Positions 35,165 through 44,931 of a stretch of DNA of 47,086 nucleotides are shown piece after piece (positions within the stretch are counted from its first letter, which is position 1; the number at the start of each line of letters is the position of its first letter). The stretch lies in contig JAICQQ010000043.1 of the NCBI GenBank assembly GCA_025937785.1, forward strand, positions 1 through 47,086, given 5' to 3'. Under the pieces are notes generated by a model that saw nothing but the letters and a program-made list of their open reading frames with translations, was not told the origin of the DNA and did no database searches. Source of the DNA: Polyangiaceae bacterium. GTDB lineage: Bacteria; Myxococcota_A; Polyangia; Polyangiales; Polyangiaceae. A program made the position numbers and the translations under genes.

Positions 35165-36286
35165 ATGCGATACAGCTTGGCCGCTGCTCTAGTGGCTCTT
35201 TCCTTCTCGGTTCAAGCCACCGCCCAGGGCGGTAAAAAGAACAACAAGAAGGAGCCTGCCGGCCCTTCGCTAGCGGAGGGCGGCGATCCCGTAGATGAGG
35301 AAACGAGCGACGACGGCCGGTTCACTCCGAAGGGCAAGACGGGAAAGCTCAAGGCGACCACGAAGAAGAAGACGAAGCCCGACGTGATCGAAGAGATCCC
35401 CCGCAAGAAGATCAACGTCTTCGCTGACATCTTGGCCGTCTGGGGCACGCCGCCGGATCCCGACTACCAGCCTGTCTGGAGCGAAGACGAGAACGTCACC
35501 GCCTACGGGTTCGTCATCGGAGGCACGTACGACGTGAAGCCGGAGTTCAGCCTCGGCCTGCGCATCCCGTTTTCGCGGGCAGACTTCGAAAACACGATGC
35601 GCATGTATACGATCCCGCTCGATGGGACGAGCAACGCGCTCGGCAACCCGGAGGTCATCGGTCAATACCGCAAGCGCCTCTCCCCCGGCGTGTTCATCCC
35701 GATCGACTTCGGGCTGGGCATCCCGTTCGCCCAAGGCGATCCCGATCCCACCAGCGCCGACCACCCCGCCGCCGCTAAGGCGATGGTGAACCGCACGATG
35801 GACGCCGGCACCGGCTGGCACGATAGCGAGCTCTACTACGTGGGCCGCGTCCCGGTGAAAGTGGGCGTGGGGTATTTGCGACAACGCCTGACGTATAACT
35901 TTCACGTCAGCACCAAGTTCGTCGCTGCTCCGAAGATCCGGGGCGCTCTGGAAACCGAAGGGGAGCTCCCCGCCGGCAACGACGCTGACATTCAGGAATA
36001 CAAGTACAATCCCGTCGCGCTCCGTAGCATCACGGAGGTCGGCGCTGGCTGGAACCCCTGGGCAGGCCTGTGGATCGGGCTCGATGCCTGGCTGGGCATC
36101 GACATCATCGACGAAATCGAGCGCGTCTCCCAAGCCACGCCTCCCTCGGCATTCAATTGGGTACTGGAGCCCGGGCTCGGCTACGATTTCGAGTTCCTGA
36201 AGGTGAACCTCAGCTACATCAAGCCACTCGGTGGGCGGCTCGAAGACATCCAGGGCGCTCGCCTCACCGCCGAGATGGGTTTCTGA
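35165..36286 (+). CDS. exported outer-membrane beta-barrel protein
   Basis: 373 residues. The ATG at 35165 follows a GGAG ribosome site. A signal peptide MRYSLAAALVALSFSVQATAQ is followed by a Lys-rich, disordered stretch (GKKNNKKEP, KGKLKATTKKKTKPD) and a C-terminal domain of amphipathic strands (VFADILAVWG, YGFVIGGTYDVKPEFSLGLRIPF, FIPIDFGLGIPFAQG, VGVGYLRQRLTYNFHVS) that ends in a strand with terminal Phe (LTAEMGF), the usual barrel-assembly signal. No specific family is recognised; porin-like or solute-binding barrels are possible. The Lys-rich segment is unusual for an outer-membrane barrel. Confidence 0.78.
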   Translation: MRYSLAAALVALSFSVQATAQGGKKNNKKEPAGPSLAEGGDPVDEETSDDGRFTPKGKTGKLKATTKKKTKPDVIEEIPRKKINVFADILAVWGTPPDPDYQPVWSEDENVTAYGFVIGGTYDVKPEFSLGLRIPFSRADFENTMRMYTIPLDGTSNALGNPEVIGQYRKRLSPGVFIPIDFGLGIPFAQGDPDPTSADHPAAAKAMVNRTMDAGTGWHDSELYYVGRVPVKVGVGYLRQRLTYNFHVSTKFVAAPKIRGALETEGELPAGNDADIQEYKYNPVALRSITEVGAGWNPWAGLWIGLDAWLGIDIIDEIERVSQATPPSAFNWVLEPGLGYDFEFLKVNLSYIKPLGGRLEDIQGARLTAEMGF

Positions 36287-36301
36287 CCGGGCCAAAGGCA
36301 C

Positions 36302-36424
36302 GCCCGAGGCCGGGCGAGCCCGAGGCCGGGCGAGCCCGGGCCCAGGCCTCCTGGCGGCCGAGCCACGCATCCTAGGTCCGAGCCACGCATCCTAGGTCCG
36401 AGCCGCGCGTCCGAGGATCCGAGC
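36302..36424. repeat. intergenic short tandem repeats
   Basis: Two sets lie after the barrel gene. GCCCGAGGCCGGGCGA occurs about twice (from 36302), then a 20-bp unit GAGCCACGCATCCTAGGTCC occurs twice exactly (36360-36379, 36380-36399) plus a diverged third copy from 36400. They could form hairpins, but no terminator or T-run is clear. Confidence 0.75.
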
Positions 36425-36499
36425 CGGCACGTCCGACCCGCAGTTCGGCGGAGAAACGGCAGTGTGCACTCTCAGTCAACCTGAGTAGACTTCCCGGAA

Positions 36500-38704
36500 A
36501 TGCGAGTCCTTGGTCTGATTGCCGCCTTGCTGGTGTGCGTACCGGCGTGTGGCGGCGCGGGCGCGAATCAGCCCGCCACCACAGCGGACGCACTTCAGGG
36601 TCCGGTGCATCCGGTCCCCGTCAGCGACAAAGAGTTCGCGGGCTACCTCGAGCGGCTGCTCACCGACGGACAGCCCAGCGCTGAACGCAACAATCTCTTG
36701 GCCGGCGTCGTTCAGCACCAGATGGAGCGAGCCACCGCCCGCTTCAAGGCTGGGCACACCGAAGCGGCCCTACAAACCCTGAACGGAGCCTTCTACCTGA
36801 TGCGGGCCGGGGAGCTCCAGCTCACGACGCTCGCCTGCTGCACCGAAGCCCTGCACTACGGCGCCACCGAAGCCGCCCGCGTGGGCAACGAAGGCCGGGC
36901 GCTGGCTCTGTACGGCATGCTCGAGTCGCTGCTGCCCGCCGGCAAGACCAAGACCGACGTGCAGGAGCATCTGAAGGCGATGCGCGACTTTCGCGGCGCG
37001 ACCCAGAGCCAGGGAAAGATGCAAGCCACTGGCGCCGATCAGCGCGCCGCCACGCAGCAGGCGTTGGTCGATGCCCGCGTGAAAACCCTCGAAAGCGCTC
37101 GTGATCGCACGATCGAATGGATGCAAGCTGCGCTGACCACCGGCGACGGCCCGATCCGCTCCAGCTTCGAACGCGACGAGGCGGTCGAAGCCTACCGGGC
37201 CGTGCGCACGGGCGGCGCCGTGATCGCGTCGCTCTACCTGCGCCACGGTGATCCCCGCGGCGCCCTGGCGGCGCTCGAGCAAGGCGACCTGACGCGCGTG
37301 GTGCCACCCGGCCTGCGCGATCGCCTCGAAGCCGCCGCTGACGACGACAACCCGGAAGCCTGGGCCGACCTGTTCCGACTGGTCGACGCGGCTGTCGCCA
37401 ACGAACGGCCCGAAACCGCCATCGATCCCGACCTCGCGCGCGGGGCGGCCTGGGGCGCCGCCGTCGGCCTGTACCGCAGCGAACCTCAGTCGTTCCGCGG
37501 CACCATGCCGATCTCGGTGATGCTGCTCGAACTCGGCATGTCCGAGGCTACCCCGCTCTTGCTAGCCCGCAACGTCAGCGACAAGTCCTCGGTCGAAGAG
37601 CTCAGCTGGGCCCTGGCGTTGGTGCTGCGCGCCATCGTCACCGAAGACGAAACCGGCGACATCGAAGCCGCCCGGCGCATCTTCGCCGCGTCCGAGCCGA
37701 TGCTGACGCTCGCCCGCCAAAAGCCTTTCCTCGGTCAAACGCGCCCGACCGCCGGCCGGCTCGAGTACGTGATGGGCGCCCTCGAAACCCGCGCCGGCGA
37801 CCTCGTGCGCGCACGGCCGCACCTCGTAGCCGCCGTCAGCGAAGAGCCCACGCACGAGTCGCTGAACACGCTCGCCGCCATCGACCGCCAGCGTGGCGCC
37901 AAGAAAGAGGCGCTGCAAACCCTGCGCGCCGTCGCCGAGCTCGCCAAGAAGAACGCCGAGCCCCTCAACGAGGCCGAGGCCCAGCTTCAGATCTTCCAGC
38001 TTCAGCGTGACCTAGGCAGCGCCTCCGCCGCTCAGGAGGCGCTCTCCGACGCCCTCACGCGCGCCCTCGACGCCCGCGAGCTCGCCCGCAGCGACCAGGA
38101 GCAAGCCCGCGCCGAACGCCTACTCGCCCGCGTTCTCGAGAACTACGACGACCGCGACGCCGTCCGCCGCGCCACCCAACGCGCCTACGACGCTTCCGCC
38201 TCCGATCTCGACCAGCTCACCGCCACCGTCATCGACTCCTCGCGCCGCGCCCTCACCCGCCGCGACATCAAGGCCGCGCGCGACGCCGTGCGCCAAGCCG
38301 TCGACGCGCAGCTCGCCGACGAAGACGTGATCTACGTCGCCCTGTGGCTGCGCCTGCTCGAGAAGCAGCTGAACATGCCCAGCGACGGCACCGCCGAAGA
38401 GGCCTTCGCCACCATCAGCGACGCCTCCGGCTGGCCCGCGATGCTGCGTGCCTGGGGTCGCGGCCGCCTCGACGACGACGCACTGATCAAGGCCGCCAGG
38501 GGCACCGCTCAGCAAACCGAAGCCAAGTTCTACGCCGCCATGGCCAAACACGCGACGGGCAAGACCGACGCCCTCCCGCAACTCAAAGAGGTCGCGCAAA
38601 GCGCCGCCGTCGACCTCGTCGAAGTCACCATCGCCAAAGACCTGGTCGCCAGCCAGCAAGGCGAAGCCCAGCTGAAGCTGCCGCCGAACGTCGCGATTCC
38701 GTAG
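36500..38704 (+). CDS. lipoprotein with helical-repeat (TPR-like) body
   Basis: 734 residues. It begins MRVLGLIAALLVCVPACGG with lipobox VPAC (Cys17), so it is probably an outer-membrane or periplasmic lipoprotein. The rest is very Ala/Leu/Glu/Arg-rich with tandem helix pairs (AATQQALVDARVKTLESARDR, RKALQTLRA-like segments, NEAEAQLQIFQLQRDLGSASAAQEAL), giving an alpha-solenoid of TPR type without a second domain. No catalytic motif was found. It could be a scaffold for an envelope complex. The gene is flanked by tandem repeats upstream and a convergent gene downstream. Confidence 0.8.
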   Translation: MRVLGLIAALLVCVPACGGAGANQPATTADALQGPVHPVPVSDKEFAGYLERLLTDGQPSAERNNLLAGVVQHQMERATARFKAGHTEAALQTLNGAFYLMRAGELQLTTLACCTEALHYGATEAARVGNEGRALALYGMLESLLPAGKTKTDVQEHLKAMRDFRGATQSQGKMQATGADQRAATQQALVDARVKTLESARDRTIEWMQAALTTGDGPIRSSFERDEAVEAYRAVRTGGAVIASLYLRHGDPRGALAALEQGDLTRVVPPGLRDRLEAAADDDNPEAWADLFRLVDAAVANERPETAIDPDLARGAAWGAAVGLYRSEPQSFRGTMPISVMLLELGMSEATPLLLARNVSDKSSVEELSWALALVLRAIVTEDETGDIEAARRIFAASEPMLTLARQKPFLGQTRPTAGRLEYVMGALETRAGDLVRARPHLVAAVSEEPTHESLNTLAAIDRQRGAKKEALQTLRAVAELAKKNAEPLNEAEAQLQIFQLQRDLGSASAAQEALSDALTRALDARELARSDQEQARAERLLARVLENYDDRDAVRRATQRAYDASASDLDQLTATVIDSSRRALTRRDIKAARDAVRQAVDAQLADEDVIYVALWLRLLEKQLNMPSDGTAEEAFATISDASGWPAMLRAWGRGRLDDDALIKAARGTAQQTEAKFYAAMAKHATGKTDALPQLKEVAQSAAVDLVEVTIAKDLVASQQGEAQLKLPPNVAIP

Positions 38705-38782
38705 ATCGCCCGGAGCTCCGATCGACCAGACAGGGGCGCCTACGCTGACACGCTGCACGGCCACGACGCCGCAGCACGTTCC

Positions 38783-39142
38783 TTACCGGTTCTTGCCGTC
38801 GTACTCCTGCACCTTGAGCGCCGTCAAATCGACGTCGTCGAGGCAGCGGGTGTTGATGGCCACGGTGTCGGAGCCGTCCTTGGCCTTGCCGCGGGCGAAG
38901 GACTTGATGCCGCAGGTCTTGCAGAAAAGGTGGTCGATGATGTGGTTGTTGAACTTGTAGCTCGTGATGGAGTCGGCGCCGGACTCGAGCGTGAATTTGT
39001 CGGCGGGGACGAAGGCGAGCAGCGTGCCTGAGCGCCCGCACATGGAGCAGTTGCAGCTGATGACGGGCTGGCTGAGGTCGAGCTCGGTGCTGTAGCGGAC
39101 GGCACCGCAGTGACAGCCGCCCGAGTGTGTTTTGGTTGCCAT
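38783..39142 (-). CDS. GFA/CENP-V family zinc-binding protein
   Basis: 119 residues from the ATG at 39142. The family signature Cys clusters are C10-x-C12 (GGCHCGAVRY), C30, C32 and C35 (CNCSMC) and C74, C77 (CKTCGIKSF), which bind structural and catalytic zinc. Members are annotated as glutathione-dependent formaldehyde-activating enzymes but most have unproven reactions. Length is typical. The gene diverges from the lipase at 39290 with ~150 bp between. Substrate unknown. Confidence 0.9.
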   Translation of the reverse strand: MATKTHSGGCHCGAVRYSTELDLSQPVISCNCSMCGRSGTLLAFVPADKFTLESGADSITSYKFNNHIIDHLFCKTCGIKSFARGKAKDGSDTVAINTRCLDDVDLTALKVQEYDGKNR

Positions 39143-39289
39143 GGAGTAGTCGTACACTCGGCGACCGGGCCGCGTCCAGTGCCTGCGAAGTGACACGTTT
39201 GCCCCACAAAACGCTGCTGCGTAGGGCCGGAGAGTTCCTTGGGACGAATGATGATTGCGGCCGTAGCAACGCGGCCCGAGAGTTGGGCG

Positions 39290-40516
39290 ATGCACCAGGT
39301 ATTCTTGATTCCGGGCTTCTTCGGATTCAGCAGTCTGGGACGCCTGAAGTACTTCAACGGGGTCGGCGACATCATCGGGGCTGAGTTCGAACGTCGAGGC
39401 ATCCCCGCGCGCGTCGTGGAGATCGACACGCTGCCCACCGCCTCGATCCGCAGGCGCGCCGCCAGTTTGCTCGAATTCGTCAACCGCATGAGCGACAAAT
39501 CGTCGGGGCCCATTCATCTCGTGGGCCATTCGACCGGGGGCCTGGATGCAAGGCTCTTGGTGTGCCCCAACGCGGACCTGCAATCACACGAGAAGCAAGC
39601 GCTGATCCAACGGGTCGAGTCCGTGGTGACCGTCGCCTGTCCACACTTCGGAACGCCGCTCGCCAACACCTTCGGCGGTGCCCTCGGCAGGCCCGCGCTC
39701 AAGCTCGGGGCGCTGGCGTTATTTTGCCTGCTCACCTACGGGCGGTTGCCGCTCGGCGTCGCGCTGCAGCTGGTGCGCTTGGTGACGAAGCTCGACGATC
39801 TGGTGGGGCTCCGACGCACGGTCGCAGACGAGGTCTTCGAAAAACTGTTGAGCGAGCTGGGGGACCAAGAGCAACGGCAGCTGCTCGGTTTCTTGGATGG
39901 CGTGAGCAACGACCAGTCGCTCTTGTTCCAGCTGACGGAGGCGGGCTGTGACTTGCTGAATGCCACGACGGGGAAACCCGAGCGCTTGCGGTACGGCTGC
40001 GTGCTCACGTGCGGCGCGCGGGCCAGCTTGCGGACGGCGTGGTCACACTCGCTCGACGTTTACGCCCAGTCGCTGCATGCGCTGTACGGCACGCTCCATT
40101 GGCGTGCTTCTCGGGCGGACCCGAGCTGGTTCGGGATGGTGCCCGCGGCGACGCTGAGCGCGATCGAACGAGACCTCGGGCGGCGTGCTCAGCTGAGTGA
40201 CAACGATGGCATCGTGCCCACGCTGTCGCAGCTCTGGGGGGACTATCTCGGTGCGGTACAGGCCGACCATTTGGATGTGGTAGGTCATTTCGGATACTCC
40301 GAGGAAGGCACGGGCGCCGATTGGCTGCCGAGCGGGTCGGGGTTTGGCCAGCGCGACTTCGAGCAGCTGTGGCGCCGCGTCGCCGTATACCTCGCGGAAT
40401 CGACCGAGATGGGCGCGACGGCGCCGCGCATGGACGTTCCCATGGAGGCCCCGCGTCCGGAGAACGAAGTGCGCGGCGCGGTACTGAGCGGGAAGGTCAC
40501 GGACACGCGCGTCTGA
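39290..40516 (+). CDS. alpha/beta-hydrolase, triacylglycerol lipase-like
   Basis: About 408 residues from the ATG at 39290; upstream in-frame starts (TTG 39239, ATG 39248) are possible. It starts [10 protein letters not shown], an oxyanion-region strand like the HPG/PGF of lipases. It has nucleophile elbow GHSTGG (Ser81) and ...[10 protein letters not shown] after it, as in bacterial lipases. DNDGIVP at about residue 300 carries a likely catalytic Asp, and [10 protein letters not shown] (about 325-334) holds the probable catalytic His. No signal peptide, so it may be cytoplasmic or use another route. Likely an esterase or lipase. Substrate unknown. Confidence 0.8.
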   Translation: MHQVFLIPGFFGFSSLGRLKYFNGVGDIIGAEFERRGIPARVVEIDTLPTASIRRRAASLLEFVNRMSDKSSGPIHLVGHSTGGLDARLLVCPNADLQSHEKQALIQRVESVVTVACPHFGTPLANTFGGALGRPALKLGALALFCLLTYGRLPLGVALQLVRLVTKLDDLVGLRRTVADEVFEKLLSELGDQEQRQLLGFLDGVSNDQSLLFQLTEAGCDLLNATTGKPERLRYGCVLTCGARASLRTAWSHSLDVYAQSLHALYGTLHWRASRADPSWFGMVPAATLSAIERDLGRRAQLSDNDGIVPTLSQLWGDYLGAVQADHLDVVGHFGYSEEGTGADWLPSGSGFGQRDFEQLWRRVAVYLAESTEMGATAPRMDVPMEAPRPENEVRGAVLSGKVTDTRV

Positions 40517-40557
40517 GCGGTTCCGCTCAGCTCCCGGTCCGTGCTACGGAAACGACG

Positions 40558-41505
40558 ATGCCGCCGATCCTCAGCGTCAAGGGACTCACTAAGACCTATG
40601 CTTCTGGACTCGTTGCTCTCAAGGGTATCGATCTCGAGATCGAGCGCGGCGAGATCTTCGCGCTGCTCGGGCCCAACGGCGCCGGCAAGACCACGCTCAT
40701 CAGCATCGTCTGCGGCATCGTGACGCCGAGCGCCGGCGTGGTGCTGGCGGACGGACATGATATCGTGCGCGAGTACCGCAAGGCGCGCTACAAGGTCGGG
40801 CTGGTGCCTCAGGAGCTCACCGCCGACATGTTCGAGACGGTGTGGGCCACCGTCAGCTTCAGCCGCGGCCTCTTCGGGCGGCCCAAGGACTCTGCGTACC
40901 TGGAGCGCATCTTGCGCGACTTGTCTTTGTGGGAAAAGCGTGACGATCGCCTGATGACGCTGTCGGGGGGCATGAAGCGACGCGTGCTGATCGCCAAGGC
41001 GCTGGCGCACGAACCCGAGCTCCTGTTTCTGGACGAGCCCACGGCGGGCGTGGACGTGAACCTGCGCCGCGACATGTGGGCGCTGGTGCGACGCCTGCGC
41101 GAGACCGGCGTCACGATCATCCTCACGACACATTACATCGAAGAGGCCGAGCAAATGGCGGATCGTATCGGCGTCATCAATGGCGGACAGTTGATCCTCG
41201 CCGAGCGCAAAGCCGAGCTCATGAAAAAACTCGGCAAGAAACGCATCACACTGCACCTGACGGGGCCACTGACCGACGTGCCGCCGGAGCTCTCCGAATG
41301 GGGCCTGCAGCTCCAGGCGGGGGGGCGAGAGCTCGTCTACACCTTCGGCGGCAGCGAGGAGAACGCCAGCATTCCGCAGCTGCTCGCCGAGCTCGCGCGG
41401 CTCGGCATCGAGTACAAGGACCTCGACACCCGACAGAGCTCGCTCGAAGAGATCTTCGTCAACCTGGTGAACCACACCAGCGAGTCCGAGGGGGCACGCT
41501 CATGA
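40558..41505 (+). CDS. ABC-2 exporter ATP-binding protein, YadG-like
   Basis: 315 residues. Walker [10 protein letters not shown] (38-46), Q-loop Gln85, signature LSGGM (135-139), Walker B LLFLDE (155-160) and the H-loop HYIEEAEQ are all present. The sequence [15 protein letters not shown] and YKVGLVPQE follow the YadG type. A C-terminal extension (about 220-315) may regulate assembly. It powers transport by the permease whose ATG overlaps its stop (ATGA at 41502-41505), so the two are translationally coupled. Confidence 0.94.
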   Translation: MPPILSVKGLTKTYASGLVALKGIDLEIERGEIFALLGPNGAGKTTLISIVCGIVTPSAGVVLADGHDIVREYRKARYKVGLVPQELTADMFETVWATVSFSRGLFGRPKDSAYLERILRDLSLWEKRDDRLMTLSGGMKRRVLIAKALAHEPELLFLDEPTAGVDVNLRRDMWALVRRLRETGVTIILTTHYIEEAEQMADRIGVINGGQLILAERKAELMKKLGKKRITLHLTGPLTDVPPELSEWGLQLQAGGRELVYTFGGSEENASIPQLLAELARLGIEYKDLDTRQSSLEEIFVNLVNHTSESEGARS

Positions 41506-42278
41506 ACGGCTCGCACTTCAACCGTCATGGCGTGTGGGCGATCTACCGTTTCGAGATGGCCCGGGCCATGCGCACGCTCTGGCAGAGCTTGGTGACACCG
41601 GTCATCACGACCTCGCTCTACTTCGTGGTGTTCGGCTCGGCGATCGGGTCCCGCATGACCGAAGTCGGTGGCGTCAGCTACGGGGCGTTCATCGTGCCCG
41701 GGCTCATCATGCTATCGCTGTTCACCGAAAGCTTGTCGAACGCTTCGTTCGGCATCTACTTCCCCAAGTTCACAGGCACCATCTACGAGCTTCTGTCAGC
41801 GCCCATCTCGTCGTTCGAGATCGTACTGGCGTACGTGGGCGCCGCCGCCACCAAGTCGATTGTGCTGGGGCTCGTCATTCTCGCGACGGCCACGGCCTTC
41901 GTGCCGCTCACGGTAGCGCACCCGATCACCATGGTCGGTTTTCTGGTGCTCACCGCGACGACGTTCAGCCTGTTCGGCTTCATCATCGGCATTTGGGCCA
42001 ATAGCTTCGAACAGTTGCAATTCATCCCCATGCTCGTGATCACCCCGCTCACCTTCCTGGGCGGCGCCTTCTACTCGATCGAGATGCTGCCGCCCGTCTG
42101 GCGCACCGTCACCCTGTTCAACCCCTTGGTGTACCTGATCAACGGTTTTCGCTGGAGCTTCTTCGGCAACTCGGACGTGAGCGTCGAGGTGAGCCTCATG
42201 GTCACCCTCGGCTTCTTGGGTGCCTGCCTGGTCGCCGTTTGGTGGACCTTCAAGACCGGCTACCGGCTGAAGACGTGA
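41502..42278 (+). CDS. ABC-2 exporter permease, YadH-like
   Basis: 258 residues with about six membrane spans, starting with a cytoplasmic amphipathic helix ([19 protein letters not shown]). [23 protein letters not shown] and [31 protein letters not shown] match the pattern of YadH-type ABC-2 permeases. It forms the export channel with the ATPase just upstream. Substrate unknown; related ABC-2 systems move polysaccharides, lipids or drugs. Confidence 0.92.
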   Translation: MNGSHFNRHGVWAIYRFEMARAMRTLWQSLVTPVITTSLYFVVFGSAIGSRMTEVGGVSYGAFIVPGLIMLSLFTESLSNASFGIYFPKFTGTIYELLSAPISSFEIVLAYVGAAATKSIVLGLVILATATAFVPLTVAHPITMVGFLVLTATTFSLFGFIIGIWANSFEQLQFIPMLVITPLTFLGGAFYSIEMLPPVWRTVTLFNPLVYLINGFRWSFFGNSDVSVEVSLMVTLGFLGACLVAVWWTFKTGYRLKT

Positions 42279-42656
42279 CGTCGAGCGAACCCAGAGCCGC
42301 GCCCGTCAGCCAGTACTACTGGACGCCGAACGATGAGGCGTCACAAAGCCCAAGTTCGTCGCTCGATGCCCGGGTTGCCCGACTTCAGACGAGCGGCGCG
42401 CTTCGGCGGTACTTGCTGGAGTATGCCGCCAGTTCGTTGCGTTCGGAGTGGAAGACAAGTGTGTGACTCGTGAGAGCACGTCACGAGTGACTTGAGTGCC
42501 GTGCAATGGGCAGCGGCGCTCACTATGCGATACTGATACACGATGCTACCAACCGAGCGCCTACCAGCCGAGCGCCGGCGAACGAAAGCCGAAGTGCGCT
42601 CGGAAGGATGCTCGAGACCCACGTCGTCCGCGCGAGCGCGGCGGGGGCGAGGCGCG
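42279..42656. other. Non-coding gap between exporter and SlyD-like gene
   Basis: Short open frames on both strands have no domain and no good start. The neighbours converge here. A weakly palindromic GTCACGAGTG area around 42465-42495 could act as terminator, but it lacks a T-run. Confidence 0.45.
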
Positions 42657-43145
42657 TCAGTGATGGTGATGGCCGCCGGGGCCGTGCACGTGCCCGTGAG
42701 CGAGCTCTTGCGGTGTCGACGGGCGAATGCCCAACACCTTCACCGAGAAGTGCAGCGTTTCGCCGGCGAGCTCGTGGTTGGCGTCCAAGCGCACGCTCTC
42801 GGCCGAGACGGAACGGATCCACACAGGCACGGTCTCGCCTTCCTCGGAGCTCATGCCGAGTTGCATCCCCACTTCTGGCTCGAGGTCCTGCGGCAGGTTC
42901 TTGCGAGGCACGTCGAAAATCAAGGTCTCGTCGCGCACGCCGTAGCCCTGCTCGGGGGCGACCGAAACATCGAGCGAGTCGCCGACGGATCGGCCGGCGA
43001 GCGCCGTTTCGAGCCCCTCGACGATGTTTCCGTGACCGTGCAGGTAGTGGAGCGGGCCGGCCTCGTCGTTGGCGTCGAGGATTTCCCCTGCGTCGTTCTT
43101 GAGGGTGTACTCGATGCTCACGACCATGTCTGTTTGGATCTGCAT
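42657..43145 (-). CDS. slyD: FKBP-type peptidyl-prolyl isomerase, SlyD-like
   Basis: 162 residues from the ATG at 43145, preceded by a GAGG. It has the FKBP fold split by an insert-in-flap domain: VVSIEYTLKNDAGEILDAN, PLHYLHGHGNIVEGLE, then the insert (DVSVAPEQGYGVRDE) and FDVPRKNLP. SlyD-type proteins isomerise prolyl bonds and chaperone unfolded proteins. The His-rich C-terminus GHVHGPGGHHHH is typical of the nickel/metal-binding tail of SlyD. It diverges from the sigma-54 activator gene with 125 bp between. Confidence 0.93.
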   Translation of the reverse strand: MQIQTDMVVSIEYTLKNDAGEILDANDEAGPLHYLHGHGNIVEGLETALAGRSVGDSLDVSVAPEQGYGVRDETLIFDVPRKNLPQDLEPEVGMQLGMSSEEGETVPVWIRSVSAESVRLDANHELAGETLHFSVKVLGIRPSTPQELAHGHVHGPGGHHHH

Positions 43146-43256
43146 CGGCCTCGCGTAACGCAGTTCGCTTCTCGACGCCAGCACGACGCCACACCCGCCG
43201 CGAGCGGGGCTAGGTGGGCTCGCGAAAACAGCCGGTTTCTGAAACTTTGGACTCAC

Positions 43257-43264
43257 AGAGGAGG
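43257..43264 (+). promoter_or_regulatory. strong ribosome binding site AGAGGAGG
   Basis: It lies 6 bp before the TTG at 43271 and supports that unusual start codon for the sigma-54 activator. Confidence 0.75.
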
Positions 43265-43270
43265 CTTTGA

Positions 43271-44329
43271 TTGAACAAATCGAATACGGGTTGCGCCAGA
43301 TTGCGTTCGGTAAACGAGAGCGGCGAGTTTCCCTGCGTTCCAGCAGGCGCCTCGGGTGATGCTGCTCCGAGTTCGAGGGGCGTCCGCCGCTACGGAGAAC
43401 TGGTCGGCTGTTCCAGCGCGATGGCCGAGCTTTTCGCCGTGCTCGCACGTTTGGAGAAGAGCCTGGCTACCGTGCTGCTTCATGGCGAATCGGGAACCGG
43501 AAAGGAGCTTTGTGCGCGGGCAATTCATCAGCACTCGCGGGTGAGCACGGGACCCTTTCTGTCCGTGAACTGTGGCGTCTTGGATCGCACGCTGGCCCGG
43601 AGCGAGCTCTTCGGTCACGAACGCGGCTCTTTCACCGGGGCTTCCGAGAAGCGGAGGGGCTACTTTCAGGAAGCCTCCGGCGGTACTCTGTTCTTGGACG
43701 AGATCGGGGAGCTCCCGCTCGATGTTCAGCCCGTGTTGTTGCGGGCGCTCGAGACACGATCGGTCACACCGGTGGGCGGCACCAGCGAGGTTCCGGTCGA
43801 CGTGCGCATCGTCGCTGCGTCCAATCGGCGTCTCGACGAAGAGGTAGCCGCGGGCCGCTTCCGAGAAGATCTGTACTATCGGATTCGAGTCGTCCAGCTC
43901 GAGCTGCCGCCGCTGCGGGAGCGACCGCTGGACGTGCGCGTGCTCGCGAAGATCATGGCGACGCGACAGGGCGCCGGCCCCCTCCCCGACGCGATGCTCG
44001 ATCGCCTCGCCGCACACCCATGGCCGGGCAACGTGCGAGAGCTCAGGAACGCCGTCGAAACCTATCTAGCGGTAGGCAAGCTGCAGCTTCGGGAACCGGC
44101 CAAGTCGTCGAACCTCGAAGGGTCGCTCTCGCGCTTCGTGGATCCCAAGCTGCCCTACGCAGATCAGAAAGAACGGCTGCTGGCGCAGTTCTCGCGCATT
44201 TATCTGACCGAGCTCCTGAAGAGTACCGCGGGCAATCAATCGGAAGCCGCGCGCGTCTCCGGCTTGGAGCGCAGCTATCTCGGTAAGCTGCTGGCGAAGC
44301 TGGATGTCCCGCGCGCGACCAGCACCTGA
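43271..44329 (+). CDS. sigma-54 dependent transcriptional activator without sensor domain
   Basis: 352 residues from the TTG at 43271. The AAA+ core (about 40-275) has Walker A GESGTGKE (72-79), the sigma-54-contacting loop as GSFTGA (119-124) instead of GAFTGA, Walker B GTLFLDEI (138-145), the arginine-finger region RFREDLYYRIRV and WPGNVRELRN. The C-terminus has a Fis-type helix-turn-helix (NQSEAARVSGLERSYLGKLL). The N-terminus is only ~40 residues, with no receiver, FHA or GAF domain, so it resembles PspF architecture and must be controlled by a partner. It drives sigma-54 promoters by ATP hydrolysis. Convergent with the PilZ gene. Confidence 0.92.
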   Translation: MNKSNTGCARLRSVNESGEFPCVPAGASGDAAPSSRGVRRYGELVGCSSAMAELFAVLARLEKSLATVLLHGESGTGKELCARAIHQHSRVSTGPFLSVNCGVLDRTLARSELFGHERGSFTGASEKRRGYFQEASGGTLFLDEIGELPLDVQPVLLRALETRSVTPVGGTSEVPVDVRIVAASNRRLDEEVAAGRFREDLYYRIRVVQLELPPLRERPLDVRVLAKIMATRQGAGPLPDAMLDRLAAHPWPGNVRELRNAVETYLAVGKLQLREPAKSSNLEGSLSRFVDPKLPYADQKERLLAQFSRIYLTELLKSTAGNQSEAARVSGLERSYLGKLLAKLDVPRATST

Positions 44330-44359
44330 CGCCGGCGCTCAGCGCGGCGCATGCGCGGA

Positions 44360-44767
44360 CTACGGCGCGTTGTGGGGCTTTCTACCCAAGAGCTTGGTCG
44401 CCAGGTGTTCACCGAGTTCGCTCGTGAGCAGCGCTTCGACGGCGGCTTCTTTCTCGACGCGCTCTTGGTCGTTCGTGTACTGAAACTCGATGCCCATTCC
44501 TGCAGGGTTGGCCTTGGTCGCATCGGCGGTGCTGGTGGTCCAGATCACCTTACCGCGGAGGCGGAGAGGCTTTTCCATGTTGGGCACGCCGAGCGCGAAC
44601 ACGAACTCGGTCCCGACGGGCAAGGGGCGGACGGTACCGATGAACGTGCCGCCGCGCGAAATATTGCGCGTGTAGTCTGCAAAGAACGTGTTCAGCCGCT
44701 TGTACTCGACCTTGAGCTCAATCGGCATTCTGTCTGCAGCTCGACGATCGTCCTCGCTAGAACTCAC
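44360..44767 (-). CDS. PilZ-domain c-di-GMP receptor protein
   Basis: 135 residues; one PilZ domain of the Myxococcus-type TIGR02266 pattern. The c-di-GMP motifs are kept: RxxxR as R9-A-A-D-R13 and NxSxxG as N35-I-S-R-G-G40. Then RPLPVGTEFVFALGVPN and LRLRGKVIW follow. It probably links cyclic-di-GMP to motility or exopolysaccharide output. The GTG at 44767 abuts a GAGGAG sequence at a spacing too short for ideal initiation, so the ATG at residue 14 may be used, which would delete the first Arg of the motif. I therefore favour the GTG. Confidence 0.9.
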   Translation of the reverse strand: MSSSEDDRRAADRMPIELKVEYKRLNTFFADYTRNISRGGTFIGTVRPLPVGTEFVFALGVPNMEKPLRLRGKVIWTTSTADATKANPAGMGIEFQYTNDQERVEKEAAVEALLTSELGEHLATKLLGRKPHNAP

Positions 44768-44931
44768 TCCTCAAGACTAGCGGGGCTCTCTCGAACGACG
44801 CAAGGGGTCGTGGTGGGAAACACGGGGCCAGCGTGCGAGAGCGCGTTCCCCCTTGGTTTTTCGTGGGTCGCAAAGCTCTTGCGGCCCGCTTGCGTTTCGC
44901 GGGCGTTCCGAACGGTGCACAATCCGTCAAA

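Noticed and set aside
42239..42622. Short frames between the ABC permease and SlyD-like gene
   Set aside because: No ribosome site, no domain and overlapping candidates on both strands.
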